A stretch of 64,000 nucleotides of DNA from positions 3,348,001 through 3,412,000 of the forward strand of contig NZ_JACHNE010000001.1 in NCBI RefSeq assembly GCF_014205255.1, written 5' to 3'. The notes beneath the pieces were generated by a model, which was not told the DNA's origin, made no database searches, and worked only from the letters and a program-made list of their open reading frames with translations. Both the position numbers and the translations under genes were made by a program. Source of the stretch: Streptomyces caelestis (GTDB taxonomy: Bacteria > Actinomycetota > Actinomycetes > Streptomycetales > Streptomycetaceae). Shown in pieces: positions 45,578-55,341 of the stretch (its first letter is position 1; each line of letters opens with the position of its first letter).

Positions 45578-47496
45578 GACCTCCCGCCACCCCCGAGGCC
45601 GTTCCCTCCCTGCCCGGCCGGCGGGCCTCCTCGGCACGGCCCCCGGCCGCCGTCGAGCGGCTGCGGCCGGTCCACTGGTGGCACGCGGCGCTGGTCGCCG
45701 TACCGACCGCGGCCCTGTTCGTGCTGGGCTACCGGCGGCGCTGGATCTGCGACGACGGGCTGATCTACCTGCGTCCGGTCCGGCAGATCCTGGCGGGCAA
45801 CGGGCCCGTGTTCAACGTGGGGGAACGGGCGGAGAGTTCGACCGGCACCCTGTGGCAGTGGCTGCTCGCGCTCGGCACCTGGGTCACCGGCGAGGACCCG
45901 GCGTTCCTCGCGGTCGGGCTGGGGCTGCTGCTGAGCACGGCCGGATTCGCGCTCGCCCTGATCGCCACATGCCGACTGCACCGGGGCGCGGGGCCGCTGC
46001 TTCCGGCCGGTGTGTTCGTGCTGCTGGCCGTGCCGCCGTTCTGGTCGTACATGACCTCGGGCCTGGAGAGCGGCCTCGGCGCCTTCTGGACCGGCCTGTC
46101 GTGGTGGCTGCTGACGGGCACCCGGCGTGGTCAGGAGGCCCGGGTGACCTGCGCCAGCGCCTTCGTGTTCGGGCTGGGTCCGCTGGTCCGGCCCGATCTC
46201 GCGGTGGTCACGGTGTGCTTCCTGGCGGCGCAGTGGTGGGTGCTGCGCCCGTCCCGGCGGGGTACCGCGGCCATGCTGGCCTCGGCGGTGGCGCTGCCGC
46301 TGGCGTACGAGGTGTTCCGCGCGGGGTACTACGGGATCCTGGTGCCGCTGCCCGCCATCGCCAAGGAGGCGAGCGCCAGCGACTGGGGCCGGGGCGCCGG
46401 CTATGTGCACGAGACGCTCGGGCCCTACTGGCTGTGGCCCGTCGTGCCCGTGCTCGCCGCGGCGGCCGCCCTCCTCGTGCGGCGCGTCCGCCGGGAACGG
46501 CGGGACCGCACCCCGGGCCGGGCCTCGCTCGCGGTGCTGACGGCGCCGCTCGTGGCGGGTGCGCTGCTGGCCGGGTACGTCGTCCGCGTCGGCGGCGACT
46601 ACATGCACGCCCGCATGATCCTGCCCGCCCTCCTGCTGCTGCTCCTGCCGGTCCTGGTCGTGCCCGCGACCAGGTTCACGGGCGTCGCGAGCGCGCTGCT
46701 GGTGGTGTGGCTGTGCGCGGCGGTCAGCCCGCTGCGGGCACCGTTCGACGTGCGCAGCACGCCCGGCTCCTTCAACGTGCGCAGCTCCGACGTGGAGGGC
46801 CTCGGCGACCACAACCCGGTGCGCACCGCCACCTGGGTGGACAACTGGCCGTCCCTGCCGGAGGGGCGCGGCATGCTGGCCGAGGCCGCGCGGGCGCCCC
46901 GGCCGACGCTGCTGTACTTCGACGCCGGGCGCCGGCTGCACGCCACGCCGATGCGGGAGGACTCCCCGTACCACGTGGTGATCGTGGGACGTCATCTCGG
47001 TGTCACGGGAGCCGCCGCACCGCTCGACGCCTACGTCAACGACGCCTGGGGGCTGGCCAGCCCCATCGGGGCGCATCTCGCGCTGGAGCGGTGGAGCTGG
47101 CCCGGGCACGAGAAGTTCCTGCGCAACTACTGGGTCTTCGCGGAGTGGGCGGTGGAGCACCCGCCGCAGCGCGATCTGCAGCGGGCCGGGGCTTCGCGGG
47201 AGGCGATCGAGGCGGCCCGGGCCGCGCTGGGCTGCGGCGAGCTGGCCGAGCTGAAGGAGTCGGTGCGCGCGCCGCTCACCGCCGAGCGGTTCTGGCGGAA
47301 CCTCACGGGGGCCTTCGAGCGGACCCGGTTCCGGTTCGCGCGCTGGCCGGCCGCGGCGGAGGAGTCGCTGTGCGACGGACGTCGGCAGGTGGGTGCAGCC
47401 GCCTCACCCGATGAAGTGACCCGGGGTCAGGATGTGCGGGAGGACGGGAACATTCGGCGCATGCCCCAGACCCTTGCCCTTCCGACAGTCCTGTGA
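45574..47496 (+). CDS. AftB-like GT-C membrane glycosyltransferase
   Basis: 640 residues with about ten spans and a soluble extracytoplasmic end. The N-terminal loop RRRWICDDGLIYLRPVRQI (catalytic-type D60-D61) with GNGPVFNVGER, and later TSGLESGL and RAGYYGILVPLPAIAKEA, closely follow mycobacterial AftB, a decaprenyl-phosphoryl-arabinose-dependent beta-1,2-arabinofuranosyltransferase. Streptomyces has no arabinogalactan, so it must act on another wall polymer with a lipid-linked sugar. It overlaps both neighbours (ATGA, GTGA) in the TagF cluster. Similarity is from memory of the AftB sequence. Confidence 0.82.
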   Translation: MRPPATPEAVPSLPGRRASSARPPAAVERLRPVHWWHAALVAVPTAALFVLGYRRRWICDDGLIYLRPVRQILAGNGPVFNVGERAESSTGTLWQWLLALGTWVTGEDPAFLAVGLGLLLSTAGFALALIATCRLHRGAGPLLPAGVFVLLAVPPFWSYMTSGLESGLGAFWTGLSWWLLTGTRRGQEARVTCASAFVFGLGPLVRPDLAVVTVCFLAAQWWVLRPSRRGTAAMLASAVALPLAYEVFRAGYYGILVPLPAIAKEASASDWGRGAGYVHETLGPYWLWPVVPVLAAAAALLVRRVRRERRDRTPGRASLAVLTAPLVAGALLAGYVVRVGGDYMHARMILPALLLLLLPVLVVPATRFTGVASALLVVWLCAAVSPLRAPFDVRSTPGSFNVRSSDVEGLGDHNPVRTATWVDNWPSLPEGRGMLAEAARAPRPTLLYFDAGRRLHATPMREDSPYHVVIVGRHLGVTGAAAPLDAYVNDAWGLASPIGAHLALERWSWPGHEKFLRNYWVFAEWAVEHPPQRDLQRAGASREAIEAARAALGCGELAELKESVRAPLTAERFWRNLTGAFERTRFRFARWPAAAEESLCDGRRQVGAAASPDEVTRGQDVREDGNIRRMPQTLALPTVL

Positions 47497-49052
47497 GCGC
47501 CTCGGTCCTCGTCCGGCGGACCGTGCGCGGCGCGACGGCGCTGCGCGGCGGCCGCGTGGGGCAACTGACCCCGTACCAGTTCTACGGTGCCCTGTTCTGG
47601 CTGGTGATGACGCTGGCGTTCTGGCGGATCCCGCTGTGCTGCGACGCCGGACAGCACGCGGCGGTCGTCGAGCGCCTCAAGGACGATCTGCTGCATCCGG
47701 CCCACACCATGGCCGATCTGCCGGGTGAGGGCAGCCCCTACTACGGGCCGTACGCCGTCACCCAGGGCGTCCTGGCGCGGCTGACGGGGCTGTCGGGCTG
47801 GGCGGTCGTGAAGCTCGCCGGGCCGGTGCACCTGGTCGTGCTGCTGACGGGGATCGGCCGCTTCGTCCGGGCCCTCACCCCGCGCCCGTGGGCGCCGGTG
47901 CTGGCCCTGCTGTTCATGACGCTGCTGTGGGGCACTACGCGGATCCTGTGGAGCGGCTACCTCGGGCTGATGTCGATGACGACGACCCTGGGCTATCCGT
48001 CCGCGGCCGCGATCGGCGTGACGTTCTGGGCGTGGGCCTGGACCTGCACGCGCGCCCGGGACGACGCCCCCGCCGTCCGCTTCGTCGGCCCGAGCGGGCT
48101 CGGCGGCTGGTGGGGGTACGCCGGGATCGGCGCCCTGTACGGGCTGATCCTGCTCACCCACCCCGTCACGGCGGCCTCGGCGTTCATCGGCGCGGTGGCG
48201 ATCGTGGCGTCCCGGCAGCGGGGGTGGCGCAGGCCGGTCGTGGCGCGCTGGGTGCTCGCCGTCGCGGTGTGCGCGGCGGTCGCCCTGTCCTGGCCGTACT
48301 ACGACGTCCTGGCGCTGGTGGGCGACACCGGCATGGACGCGATGCACCGGCAGCTCTACGAGCGGATGCTCGCCAACTCCTGGCTGGCGCTGCTCGGCCT
48401 GCCCGCGCTGTGGGGGCGGGCCCGCCGGTCGGTGCGTGACCCGCTGGTGCTGATGTTTGTGCTGGAGTGCCTGCTGCTGGCGTACGGCTGGGTGAGCGGG
48501 CACTTCACGTACGCCCGGGCCCTGTGGGCGGTGCTGGTGCCGCTCCAGTTCGCGCTGGCGGTGGAGCTGGCGGCGCCCCGGCCGTGGCGGCGGGCCCGGA
48601 GGGTGCTGGGCGGGGCGGCGGCGGCCGGGGTGTGCGTCGGGTTCGTCACCGTGCACGCCGGGGCGGTGGTGCCGCGCTCGGTCGACCCGGTGGGGTTCAC
48701 GCAGCCGACGCGCTGGCCGTCGTACGACTGGGCGGCGCGGCACATCGGACCGGGCGAGGTGGTGATCACCGACGGGTACTTCGCCAGTCACGCCATCGCC
48801 GGGTACGGGCCGAATCTGGCCGCGCCGATCTGGCCCGACCCCGCCCTCGACGAGCGGGAGCGGGGGCGCCGGGCGGCCGATGTCCGCGCCTACCTGGCCC
48901 CCGATGCGACCCGCGCCGAGCGGGCCGCCGTCGTCCGCCGCTACCACGTGCGCTGGCTGCTGCTGACGCGCTGGCACCCGGTGCCCGAGGAGGCCGTGGT
49001 GGTGGCGTGGAGCAGACGGACGGGGGAGGTGCTGGCGCGGGTCGGTGGATGA
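47493..49052 (+). CDS. GT-C type membrane protein, putative glycosyltransferase
   Basis: 519 residues with about ten spans (ALFWLVMTLAFWRIPL, APVLALLFMTLLWGTTRILW and others) and a C-terminal soluble domain (VVITDGYFASHAIAG, VRWLLLTRWHPV). The loop CDAGQHAAVVERL and SPYYGPYAVTQGVLARL resemble GT-C proteins that take sugars from polyprenyl phosphates. It shares the SPYY-P motif and overall layout with the partial gene at 62683. Last gene of the TagF cluster; its GTG overlaps the AftB-like stop. Confidence 0.8.
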   Translation: MSASVLVRRTVRGATALRGGRVGQLTPYQFYGALFWLVMTLAFWRIPLCCDAGQHAAVVERLKDDLLHPAHTMADLPGEGSPYYGPYAVTQGVLARLTGLSGWAVVKLAGPVHLVVLLTGIGRFVRALTPRPWAPVLALLFMTLLWGTTRILWSGYLGLMSMTTTLGYPSAAAIGVTFWAWAWTCTRARDDAPAVRFVGPSGLGGWWGYAGIGALYGLILLTHPVTAASAFIGAVAIVASRQRGWRRPVVARWVLAVAVCAAVALSWPYYDVLALVGDTGMDAMHRQLYERMLANSWLALLGLPALWGRARRSVRDPLVLMFVLECLLLAYGWVSGHFTYARALWAVLVPLQFALAVELAAPRPWRRARRVLGGAAAAGVCVGFVTVHAGAVVPRSVDPVGFTQPTRWPSYDWAARHIGPGEVVITDGYFASHAIAGYGPNLAAPIWPDPALDERERGRRAADVRAYLAPDATRAERAAVVRRYHVRWLLLTRWHPVPEEAVVVAWSRRTGEVLARVGG

Positions 49053-49061
49053 GTGCCGGTC

Positions 49062-49475
<414 letters not shown>

Positions 49476-49544
49476 GGAAAACCTTCCCTCTCACGTCAAC
49501 GTTCGGCGGCCCGCTTCCGGGGCCGCCTGACACCCAGAATTAGA

Positions 49545-49565
49545 GCACACAATTAAGTTGTGTGC
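49545..49565. promoter_or_regulatory. OhrR operator
   Basis: GCACACAA-TTAAG-TTGTGTGC, a perfect 8-5-8 palindrome, AT-rich within a GC-rich genome, between ohr and ohrR. Position and sequence fit the OhrR box that lets OhrR repress both divergent genes until oxidised. Confidence 0.85.
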
Positions 49566-49598
49566 AATTGAATGGCGGACACGAGTTACCCTGGAGAC

Positions 49599-50090
49599 AT
49601 GAACACGCCGGACGACGACTGGCTCCGCCTGGACCAGCAGATCTGCTTCTCCCTGCACGCGGCATCCCGCGCCTTCAACGGCGTCTACCGCGGGATCCTC
49701 AAGGACCTCGGGCTCACATACCCCCAGTACCTGGTGCTGCTGGTGCTGTGGGAGCACGACGAGCTGCCCGTGAAGAAGCTCGGGGAGCATCTGCGCCTGG
49801 ACTCCGGCACGCTGTCGCCGCTGCTCAAGCGGCTGGAGGCGGCAGGGCTCGTCCGCCGGGAGCGCAGCGCGCGCGACGAGCGGTCGGTGGAGGTACGGCT
49901 GACCGAGGAGGGCGTCGCGCTGCGGCGGCGGGCCCTTCAGGTACCGCGCCGGATCGCCGCCTCGACCGGGTTCGACGTCGACGAGATCCGCGCCCTGCGC
50001 GCCCGCCTCGACGAGCTCACCACGGCCCTGGACGCGGCCGCCCTCGCGGAGGCGGCGGGTGGTTCGCCTGCGGCAGACGAGCGGTCGTAG
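49599..50090 (+). CDS. ohrR: MarR-family peroxide sensor OhrR
   Basis: 163 residues. The reactive Cys is C16 ([14 protein letters not shown]), followed by the winged helix [22 protein letters not shown] and the wing [20 protein letters not shown]. Oxidation of the N-terminal Cys by organic hydroperoxides releases it from DNA. ATG 49599 is preferred over 49572 because GGAG precedes it and homologues begin near here. Only one Cys is seen, so it is a one-Cys OhrR. Confidence 0.93.
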   Translation: MNTPDDDWLRLDQQICFSLHAASRAFNGVYRGILKDLGLTYPQYLVLLVLWEHDELPVKKLGEHLRLDSGTLSPLLKRLEAAGLVRRERSARDERSVEVRLTEEGVALRRRALQVPRRIAASTGFDVDEIRALRARLDELTTALDAAALAEAAGGSPAADERS

Positions 50091-50576
50091 CGGAGCCGGG
50101 GGACTCGCCGGGGGACTCGCCGGGGGACGCACGCGGCTCGTCGGTGGACGCGCGGGGTGGCTCGCGGTGGACGCGCGCCGTTCGTCGGGTGGCTCGTCGG
50201 TGGCCGGTACCTCGGCGGGCGGTGCGGGGGCAGGCGGTCGTCGGCGGGCGGCTCGTCGGAGGGCGCGCGCCGGGTGGCTCATCGGTGGTTGCCGTGTCGG
50301 TGGACGGCTCGTCGGTCGCCGGTACCTCGGCGGGCGGTACGCCGCCGTGCGGCTCGTCGGCGGGCATGACGTAGGCGGATGGCTCGTCGGTCGCCGGTAC
50401 CTCGGCGGGCGGTACGCCGCCGTGCGGCTCGTCGGCGGGCACGACGTAGGCGGATGGCTCGTCGGTCGCCGGTACCTCGGCGGGCGGTACGCCGCCGTGC
50501 GGTGTTCCAGCGGGCGGCTCACCGGCGGGCGCGGCGTCGGCGATCACCACATCGGCGGACCGCTCGTCGGCGGTCG
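50091..50576. other. Repeat-bearing intergenic region
   Basis: 486 bases between ohrR and the end of the convergent GT-C gene. It is made almost wholly of degenerate GGCTCGTCGG and GGCGGGCGGTACGCC words. It may be former coding sequence of the GT-C tail (minus strand), because the repeats translate there as PHGGVPPAEVPATDEPSAYV-type units after a possible one-base frameshift. Confidence 0.5.
50306..50502. repeat. 75-bp direct repeat, 2.6 copies
   Basis: Unit 1 is 50306-50380, unit 2 is 50381-50455 (one base different), and unit 3 is partial (50456-50502). The unit length is 25 codons. Degenerate relatives continue to about 50720 inside the GT-C gene. There are no unique spacers, so it is a minisatellite and not a CRISPR array. 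Confidence 0.9.
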
Positions 50577-52244
50577 CTACCCAGGCGGACGTACCTCGGC
50601 GGACGACTCACCGACGGTCGTCACGTCGGCGGACAGTTCATCGGCGGTCGCTGCGTCGGCGGGCGGTACGCCGCCGTGCGGCTCGTCGGCGGACGCGACG
50701 CCGGTGGACGGCTCGTCGGCGGACGGCACGTCGGTTGGTGTTTTCCGGACGTGGAGGCGGAGGATCACCCCGTGCCGGATGTGTTCCTCGCGGACGGTGA
50801 ACTCCTCCGCCAGGACGGCCAGTTTCGTGCGCTCGACCGGATCGGGCGGAGACCAGCGCGGGTCCAGCGCGTACGCCTCGGCGACGACCCAGACGCGGTC
50901 CACCGAGGCGAGCCGGTGCCGCAGTTCCCCGGGCGTCGCCTCGCGGCCCCACAGTGTCCCGGACCGGGGCGCCGACTCCCGCAGGGCGATGTCCCGGACC
51001 TGCCGGAACCCCTTCGGGTAGGCCAGCGCGGCGAGCCTCCCGACCGACGGGACGAACAGCACCGGGTCGCCGGGGCGCATCTGGCGGAAGGCGAGCGCGG
51101 AGACGACGGCGAGGTTGTCGGGGCGGTGGGCGGCGGACCGGTGCTGGCGGTGGACGGGGAGGTGGTGGACGAAGGTGACGGTGAGCGCGAGGACGCCGGT
51201 GACGCCCAGCAGGGCGCGCACCTGCCGCCCGCCGACCCGCCCCCGGCGCCCCTCGAACCGCACCCGCCCCAGCACCCCGCTCACCTGCCCGGCCCCGGCG
51301 GCCACCAGCAGGGACGCTCCCGCCAGGGAGTAGAGCACGTACCGGTCGTGGAACAGCGGCCGCACCTGCGACACCGTCATCAGGATCCCCGGCGGCACGA
51401 GCAGCAGCGGAAGCGCGACCGCCGCCAGTCGCCGCGTCCGGAGCCCGACGGCCATCAGCAGCAGCGAGCCCCAGAAGACCACTCCGCCCGGGCCGGGCGA
51501 GAAGTGCCGCACCAGCCTCTCGATCCTGTCCCACCCGGGTGTCACCAGCCACGCCACCTGCCCGGACTGCCCCTGCGACACCCACACCAGCGGCAGCAGG
51601 AGCAGCACGACCGCTCCCGCCGCACATCCCCAGCCGGACCACACCCTCCTCGGCACCCGCATGAGAGCCAGCGTCGCCGCGTGCGCGCACAGCACCAGCA
51701 CCGCCAGCTCGTGCAGCAGACAGGTCAGGGCGACGACGGTCCCGTACGGCCACCAGGCCCGTGCGGTGGCCGCCTCCACCGCCCTGAGCAGCAGCAGCGT
51801 CGCCCCCGCCACGCCCGCCGCGACGAGCGCGTACGACCGTCCCTCCTGGGCGTAGTGGCCGGTCATCGGCGTGACGGCGTAGAGGAGACCGGCCCACAGA
51901 CCGACCCGTGGCCCGGCGAGCCGGACGCCGAGGGCCGCGACCAGGCCGGCGGTCGCCGTCGCCGCGCACACCGACGGCAGCCGCAGGACGACCTCGCCCG
52001 GGTGGACGGCGAGGACGGCGTGCATGAACAGGTAGTACAGGCCGTGCACCGCGTCCACGTCGTGCAGCAGCCGCCAGATCTGCGGCACCGTGCGCTGCGC
52101 GACCTGGAAGGTGACGCTCTCGTCGCCCCACATGCCGCCGCGGTCCAGGCCCCACAGCCCGATGCCCAGCATCACCGCCATCGGAACCGCCACGGGCACC
52201 ACTCCCGTGCCCCACCGGCCGCTCCCCCTCGAGTGTCCGCTCAT
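50577..52244 (-). CDS. GT-C (PMT/ArnT-like) membrane glycosyltransferase with repetitive tail
   Basis: 555 residues. The first loop has the catalytic-type GDES motif (D41-E42 in GGMWGDESVTF), and about ten spans follow (AVMLGIGLWGL, LLLLPLVWVSQG and others), as in dolichol/polyprenyl-phosphate-mannose type transferases. The C-terminus is soluble and ends in about 50 residues of degenerate PSADEPSTGVASADEPHGG repeats, stopping at TAG 50579-50577. A one-base insertion in the GGG before this stop would extend the tail through the 75-bp repeats. ATG 52244 is preferred over the GTG one codon before. Confidence 0.83.
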   Translation of the reverse strand: MSGHSRGSGRWGTGVVPVAVPMAVMLGIGLWGLDRGGMWGDESVTFQVAQRTVPQIWRLLHDVDAVHGLYYLFMHAVLAVHPGEVVLRLPSVCAATATAGLVAALGVRLAGPRVGLWAGLLYAVTPMTGHYAQEGRSYALVAAGVAGATLLLLRAVEAATARAWWPYGTVVALTCLLHELAVLVLCAHAATLALMRVPRRVWSGWGCAAGAVVLLLLPLVWVSQGQSGQVAWLVTPGWDRIERLVRHFSPGPGGVVFWGSLLLMAVGLRTRRLAAVALPLLLVPPGILMTVSQVRPLFHDRYVLYSLAGASLLVAAGAGQVSGVLGRVRFEGRRGRVGGRQVRALLGVTGVLALTVTFVHHLPVHRQHRSAAHRPDNLAVVSALAFRQMRPGDPVLFVPSVGRLAALAYPKGFRQVRDIALRESAPRSGTLWGREATPGELRHRLASVDRVWVVAEAYALDPRWSPPDPVERTKLAVLAEEFTVREEHIRHGVILRLHVRKTPTDVPSADEPSTGVASADEPHGGVPPADAATADELSADVTTVGESSAEVRPPG

Positions 52245-52338
52245 CACGGCCCGATTCTGTGACGTTACGCAGGCTTTGATGATGTTTGATGGTGTGTTAT
52301 CACTTTCATGTCATTCGCCCGGCTTACGATCCGCCGTA

Positions 52339-53955
52339 ATGAATGCCGTACAGAACCCCGAGAGGCCCCTCCCCCAGGTCGCCGTCGTGGTCATCGGCTA
52401 CGACGACGCCGCCCATGTGACGGACGCCGTGCGCTCGGCGCTCGCCCAGGGTCCGGCCGTGCGCGAGGTCGTGGCCGTCGACGACTGCTCGACGGACGGC
52501 AGCGCCGGCCTGCTCGACCGGCTCGCCGCGTCGGAGCCCCGCCTGCGGGTCATCCGCCGCCGGGCCAACAGCGGCGGCTGCGGCACCCCGCGCAACACCG
52601 GGCTCAACGCGGTGACGTCGCCGTACGTGATGTTCCTGGACAGCGACGACGTCCTGCCGCCCGGCGCGGTCGACGCGCTGCTCGACGCGGCGACGGGCGC
52701 GCACGCGGAGGTCGCGAGCGGCCTGTGCGTACGCCGCGAACTGCCGTCGGGGCGCGAAGTACCCTGGCAGGAGCGCCTGTACGCCCTCCACGCCGTGGTA
52801 CCGCACCCCGCGCAACGCCCGCGCCTGGTCCACGACACGCTCTGCGTCAACAAGCTCTACCGCACCGGCTTCCTGCGCGAGCACGGCATCCGTTTTCCCG
52901 AGGGCCGCTTCCCGTACGAGGACGTCGTCTTCACCGCGCGCGTACTGGCCGCCGCCCCGCGCATCGCCCTGGTCCCCGACCGGGTGTACGTCTGGCACGT
53001 GCGCCGGTCCGCCGAGCGGCTGTCGATCTCGCTGGACCGGTCCGGCGTCGGGAACTGGCGGGCCCGTACGGAGGCGTGCCGGCAGGCGTACGAGATCTTG
53101 CTGGGCGCCGGGCAGAAGGAGCTCGCACGGGTCGCGCGCGCCAAGTTCCTCGACCACGACCTGCGGATGTACATGCGTGAACTGGCGTTGCGCGACACGG
53201 CCTACCAGCGCGCGTGGTGGGAGCTCACGCGGGCGCATCTCGCGGAGTACGACGCGGACGACTGGGCACGCGGCCCGGCCGCTCCCGGCCGGCTGGTCGG
53301 GCGGGTCGTCCTGGCCTCCCCGGAGCCGCGCGACCTGCCCCGGCTGCGGGAGCTGGCGGCCCGCCCGGCCCGGCTGTATCCGCCGTACGCCCGGGCCGCC
53401 GACGGCACGCCCGTCTGGTCGGCGGACCTCCCGCAGGTTTCCCTGGAGCCCCTGCTCACCCGGCCCGTGCAGGTGCTGCCCCTCGCCGTCGACGCGGAGC
53501 TGCGGCCCCGGGCGCGTGGCGCCCGGCTGCGGCTGCGCCTGCACGAGCTGTACGGCCGGCTGGCGCAGGCGGGCCCGGAGGCGGTGGAGGTGGAGTGGCG
53601 GCACCGGGACGACGGGGAGGCGGTGGTCCGTCGTACGACCGCGCTGGTGCCGTCGGCCGGCACCTGGTCGGCGGAGACGACCGTGGACCTGCCCGCGCTG
53701 GCCGCGCCCGGCGTGAGCACCTGGGACCTGCGCCTTCGGATCCGCTTCCGCGACGGCGTGAGCCGCGACGTCACGGCGCACGCCCTCACGGGCGCCGGTC
53801 TGCTGCGCCGCAGCGCCGTCCCGAGCGCCCGGCACGGCGTGGTACTCGTACAGCCGTACGCCACTCACTCGGGCGCGCTCGCGCTGCGCGTGGCGCCCGG
53901 CGTACGCGGTGTGCTGTCCGTCGTACGCGGAAGGCTGCGTCGCCTGCTTCACTGA
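52339..53955 (+). CDS. GT2 glycosyltransferase with C-terminal beta domain
   Basis: 538 residues. GT2 domain at the N-terminus: VAVVVIGYDDAAHV, VDDCSTDGS, NSGGCGTPRNTGLN, FLDSDDVLPPG (DxD). The C-terminal 150 residues look like a beta-rich accessory domain (LRLRLHELYGRL, WDLRLRIRFRDG). Related in plan to the 548-residue GT2 at 60890, with the shared NSGGC-x2-PRN motif. It likely adds a sugar to the wall polymer or its lipid carrier. Divergent from the GT-C gene; galE follows after 74 bases. Confidence 0.88.
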   Translation: MNAVQNPERPLPQVAVVVIGYDDAAHVTDAVRSALAQGPAVREVVAVDDCSTDGSAGLLDRLAASEPRLRVIRRRANSGGCGTPRNTGLNAVTSPYVMFLDSDDVLPPGAVDALLDAATGAHAEVASGLCVRRELPSGREVPWQERLYALHAVVPHPAQRPRLVHDTLCVNKLYRTGFLREHGIRFPEGRFPYEDVVFTARVLAAAPRIALVPDRVYVWHVRRSAERLSISLDRSGVGNWRARTEACRQAYEILLGAGQKELARVARAKFLDHDLRMYMRELALRDTAYQRAWWELTRAHLAEYDADDWARGPAAPGRLVGRVVLASPEPRDLPRLRELAARPARLYPPYARAADGTPVWSADLPQVSLEPLLTRPVQVLPLAVDAELRPRARGARLRLRLHELYGRLAQAGPEAVEVEWRHRDDGEAVVRRTTALVPSAGTWSAETTVDLPALAAPGVSTWDLRLRIRFRDGVSRDVTAHALTGAGLLRRSAVPSARHGVVLVQPYATHSGALALRVAPGVRGVLSVVRGRLRRLLH

Positions 53956-54029
53956 GAGCACGACGCCTATCGGCATGGTCGGCACAGAGCACCACCACCA
54001 CGGGCCAACTGACGAGGGGACGGCCGCAC

Positions 54030-55010
54030 ATGACCTGGTTGATCACCGGCGGCGCCGGCTACATCGGAGCGCACGTCGTACGGGCGATGACCGCGGCGGG
54101 CGAACAGGCGGTGGTGTACGACGACCTGTCCACCGGTATCGCCGAGCGCGTGCCCGACGGAGTGCCGCTGGTGGTGGGCTCGACGCTGGACGGCGAGCGG
54201 CTCGCGCGCGCCCTCGCGGACCACTCGGTCACCGGTGTCGTCCACCTCGCGGCGAAGAAGCAGGTGGGCGAGTCGGTCGAGCAGCCGCTGCACTACTACC
54301 GGGAGAACGTCGAGGGCCTGCGGGTCCTGCTGGACGCCGTGACGGCGGCGCAGGTGCCGTCGTTCGTCTTCTCCTCCTCGGCGGCGGTGTACGGCATGCC
54401 GGACGTGGACCTGGTCACGGAGGAGACGCCCTGCGTGCCCATGTCGCCCTACGGCGAGACGAAGCTGGCCGGTGAGTGGCTGGTGCGCGCGACGGGCCGG
54501 GCGACCGGGCTGTCGACCGCGTCCCTGCGCTACTTCAACGTGGCCGGCGCGGCCGGCCCGGAACTCGCGGACGTCGGTGTCTTCAACCTCGTCCCGATGG
54601 TCTTCGAGAAGCTCACGGAGGACGCGCCCCCGCGCATCTTCGGCGACGACTACCCGACCCCGGACGGCACCTGCGTACGCGACTACATCCACGTCGTCGA
54701 CCTGGCCGAGGCCCATGTCGCCGCGGCCCGGGTCCTGCGCTCCTCCCCCGGCCGCGACCTCACGCTCAACATCGGCCGGGGCGAGGGCGTCTCCGTCCGC
54801 GAGATGATCGACCGCATCAACACGGTCACCGGCTACGACCGGCCGCCCACGGTCACGCCGCGCCGCCCGGGCGACCCGGCCCGCGTCGTCGCCTCCGCCG
54901 AGCGCGCGGCCGCGGAGCTGGGCTGGAAGGCCCGGCACGACGTCCAGGACATGATCACCTCGGCGTGGGAGGGCTGGGTACGCCTGCACCCGGAGGCGGC
55001 GCGGGGCTGA
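54030..55010 (+). CDS. galE: UDP-glucose 4-epimerase
   Basis: 326-residue short-chain dehydrogenase/reductase. NAD-binding GGAGYIG at residues 7-13, SSSAAVYG, catalytic YGETK, RYFNVAGA, and GTCVRDYIHVVDLA are all GalE hallmarks. It interconverts UDP-glucose and UDP-galactose (possibly the GlcNAc forms), supplying sugar donors to the surrounding glycosyltransferases. GAGGGGA precedes the ATG by nine bases. Its last 56 bases overlap the convergent YCII gene. Confidence 0.93.
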   Translation: MTWLITGGAGYIGAHVVRAMTAAGEQAVVYDDLSTGIAERVPDGVPLVVGSTLDGERLARALADHSVTGVVHLAAKKQVGESVEQPLHYYRENVEGLRVLLDAVTAAQVPSFVFSSSAAVYGMPDVDLVTEETPCVPMSPYGETKLAGEWLVRATGRATGLSTASLRYFNVAGAAGPELADVGVFNLVPMVFEKLTEDAPPRIFGDDYPTPDGTCVRDYIHVVDLAEAHVAAARVLRSSPGRDLTLNIGRGEGVSVREMIDRINTVTGYDRPPTVTPRRPGDPARVVASAERAAAELGWKARHDVQDMITSAWEGWVRLHPEAARG

Positions 55011-55275
55011 TCGGCGCCGGGCCGACGACAGGGGTCCACTCGCGGACCGAGCGCACCTCGACGCCGGGGGTGCGGTAGTAGGGGTCTTCGTGCAGGATCT
55101 CGTCCAGACGTGCCCGGTCGACCGTGAAGAGCAGGAGGGCGCCCGTGTCGTCGGCCCACGGGCCGGCGGCCGCCAGGTGTCCGCCGGCGTGCAGACGGGC
55201 GAGGGTCTCGCGGTGTGCGGGACGGGCGGCCAGGCGCTCCGGGGCAGGGGCGAAGGCGAGTTCCACGGCGAACAC
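54955..55275 (-). CDS. YCII-related domain protein
   Basis: 106 residues with the small ferredoxin-like YCII fold: FAVELAFAPAPERLAARPAHRETLARLHAGG (central His), AAAGPWADDTGALLLFTV, LHEDPYYRTPGVEV. Usually a small enzyme of unclear activity. GTG 55275 has AAAGGACC upstream. The Pro-rich C-terminal 18 residues lie in the 56-base overlap with galE and may be a recent extension. Divergent from the Crp-family regulator, probably its target. Confidence 0.82.
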   Translation of the reverse strand: MFAVELAFAPAPERLAARPAHRETLARLHAGGHLAAAGPWADDTGALLLFTVDRARLDEILHEDPYYRTPGVEVRSVREWTPVVGPAPISPAPPPGAGVPSPPTPR

Positions 55276-55341
55276 GGGGGGTCCTTTCCGGGCCGGTGTA
55301 CGGGGTCGGCGGTGAGGTTACGCTCGGGGCGCCGGATGGTG

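Noticed and set aside
50306..50502. Possible CRISPR array
   Set aside because: The repeats are directly abutting 75-base units with no unique spacers, so this is a minisatellite.
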